Below are positions 15,104 to 16,387 of a DNA stretch of 16,387 nt, piece by piece. The translations under genes and the position numbers were made by a program. This stretch comes from an uncultured Eubacterium sp. (GTDB lineage: Bacteria > Bacillota > Clostridia > Lachnospirales > Lachnospiraceae), in assembly GCF_934295145.1 (NCBI RefSeq), contig NZ_CAKRAS010000061.1:1-16387 (forward strand), written 5' to 3'. The number at the start of each line of letters is the position of its first letter. Within the stretch, counting starts at the first letter, position 1. The notes under the pieces are model-generated. The model was not told the DNA's origin. It saw only the letters and a program-made list of their open reading frames with translations, and did no database searches.

Positions 15104-16387
15104 TTATGCCCTGCTTCCGATGTAATAGAACCCTTTACATTCATCCAGACGTACCGGAATAATCTGTCCGATCAGTTCTTTTCCGCCTGGAAAATGTACC
15201 ACGCTGTTGTTGCCAAGTCGTCCGGTGAGCAGGCTGTCATCCTGATGGTTGATGCTCTCTACCAATACATCCTGCACCTGACCGGTCAGGCGTGCGGATT
15301 TCTCTGCCGCAATCTCCTGTACTTCCTTTAACAGACGGTCAAAACGTTCCTTTACCACATCTTCTGGCACCTGATCTTCCATTTTTGCTGCCGGTGTACC
15401 GGTACGTTTGGAATAAATAAACGTAAATGCGCTGTCGTAACGCACTTTACGTACCACGTCCATTGTTTCCTCAAAATCTTCCTCAGTCTCACCCGGGAAT
15501 CCGACAATGATATCTGTAGTCAGTGCAATATCCGGAATCGCTGCGCGGATTTTATCCACCAAAGTCAGATACTGATCTTTATCATAATGACGGTTCATAA
15601 TTTTTAACAGACGGCTGCTGCCGGACTGCAATGGTAAATGCAGATGTCTGCAGATTTTCTTTGATTTTGCCATTACTTCAATCAGCTCATCGGAAAGATC
15701 CTTCGGATGAGAAGTCATGAAACGGATACGCTCCAGTCCCTCAATCTGCTCGATCTGCTCTAAAAGCTGTGCAAAAGTGATAGGATGATCCAGGTTCTTT
15801 CCATAGGAATTGACATTCTGTCCCAGAAGCATAACTTCCACAACACCATCTGCTACGAAGTTCTCGATTTCACGGATGATCTCGCGCGGCTCTCTGCTTC
15901 GCTCCCGTCCTCTTACATACGGAACAATACAGTAACTGCAGAAATTGTTGCAGCCAAACATGATGTTTACACCGCTCTTGAAACGGAATTTACGCTCATT
16001 CGGCAGCTGCTCTACAATCTGGTCTGTATTTTCCCATACATCAACAACCATCTTTTTATTCTCGATGGACTGCACCAAAAGTTCCGCAAATTTGAAAATA
16101 TTATGTGTGCCGAAAATCAAATCTACAAAACGATAGCTCTGTTTGATCTTTTCTACTACTTTTTCTTCCTGCATCATACATCCGCAAAGTGCGATCATCA
16201 TATGCGGATTTTTCTTCTTATATCCATGCAGGTAACCAAGACGTCCGTATACTTTATTGTTTGCATTTTCCCGGACAGTACATGTATTGTAAATAACAAA
16301 ATCTGCATCCTCGGATACGGACTCCTGATATCCGATGGCAGTTAAGATACCGCATAATTTTTCGGAGTCTCGGGCGTTCATCTGACA
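15104..16387 (-). CDS. miaB: tRNA-2-methylthio-N6-dimethylallyladenosine synthase MiaB (5' end outside window)
   Basis: MiaB is a radical-SAM methylthiotransferase that adds the 2-methylthio group to i6A37 of tRNAs reading UNN codons. The visible 427 residues continue to the window edge, where the codons for Cys-Gln precede MNARDSEK, the family's CQMN motif. The true start therefore lies beyond 16387 and MNARD is not the start. From that Met, auxiliary-cluster cysteines lie at 34 (NTCTVRE) and 68 (CGCMMQ), together with the Cys at the edge. The radical-SAM CxxxCxxC is at 144-151 (FGCNNFCSYC), and the TRAM domain is at about 365-425. The motifs are intact. A NusG-domain-II gene follows two bases downstream. 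Confidence 0.97.
   Translation of the reverse strand, partial: CQMNARDSEKLCGILTAIGYQESVSEDADFVIYNTCTVRENANNKVYGRLGYLHGYKKKNPHMMIALCGCMMQEEKVVEKIKQSYRFVDLIFGTHNIFKFAELLVQSIENKKMVVDVWENTDQIVEQLPNERKFRFKSGVNIMFGCNNFCSYCIVPYVRGRERSREPREIIREIENFVADGVVEVMLLGQNVNSYGKNLDHPITFAQLLEQIEQIEGLERIRFMTSHPKDLSDELIEVMAKSKKICRHLHLPLQSGSSRLLKIMNRHYDKDQYLTLVDKIRAAIPDIALTTDIIVGFPGETEEDFEETMDVVRKVRYDSAFTFIYSKRTGTPAAKMEDQVPEDVVKERFDRLLKEVQEIAAEKSARLTGQVQDVLVESINHQDDSLLTGRLGNNSVVHFPGGKELIGQIIPVRLDECKGFYYIGSRA

Noticed and set aside
1..16387. Search for a defence, mobile or otherwise new multi-gene system
   Set aside because: All larger genes match common housekeeping families, strand and spacing are regular, and no repeats, integrase, transposase, toxin-antitoxin pair or CRISPR pattern was seen.

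Overview
The window looks like a housekeeping segment from a spore-forming member of the Clostridia, most likely Lachnospiraceae. Three things point there. It carries a YtfJ-family sporulation gene and a YloU/YloV (Asp23/FakA) pair. A zinc-ribbon form of ribosomal protein L28 sits divergent to that pair, as in Bacillus subtilis. A small conserved protein beginning MYWYRDLYF resembles proteins I recall from Lachnospiraceae. Base composition is moderate and even, the genes are tightly packed, and the start sites have strong AGGAGG-type ribosome binding sites. I see no tRNA, rRNA, insertion sequence, phage gene, CRISPR array or other sign of recent transfer. No gene-free stretch exceeds 300 bases.

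Layout, left to right. Positions 1-157 hold a hairpin terminator that closes a minus-strand unit reading yloU (Asp23 family) > fakA/yloV > recG (4280 down to 158). From the divergent intergenic region at about 4281-4563, rpmB (L28) is read on the plus strand. It is the only plus-strand gene and has a good sigma-A-type promoter and its own terminator. Positions 4792-6823 hold a minus-strand set: a conserved hypothetical protein, a DUF2953 membrane protein (like B. subtilis YtfI), and ytfJ. These are followed by a 51-residue two-helix membrane ORF that starts directly after, and has its ribosome binding site inside, the ytfJ terminator hairpin. A separately promoted NUDIX hydrolase occupies 6935-7387.

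From 7468 to 14586 there is a tight minus-strand series: ruvA > ruvB > zapA > U32 peptidase > SEDS glycosyltransferase (FtsW/RodA/SpoVE) > class B penicillin-binding protein. The right end holds a membrane-anchored NusG-domain-II protein and the 3' part of miaB, which runs off the window edge.

How the genes fit together. The ruvA-to-PBP series combines Holliday-junction migration, a Z-ring-associated protein, a U32 enzyme of the RNA-modifying type, and a complete septal or elongation peptidoglycan synthase pair (SEDS polymerase plus transpeptidase). The left unit combines fatty-acid kinase, its usual Asp23 neighbour and the RecG helicase. The middle set is probably sporulation-linked.

I did not find an obvious new multi-gene system. 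The most unusual points are the long out-of-frame overlap between the SEDS and PBP genes, the small membrane ORF tied to a terminator hairpin, and a sporulation-sigma-like promoter in front of the ytfJ set. Several start sites need to be set inside the longest open frame; these are noted per gene.
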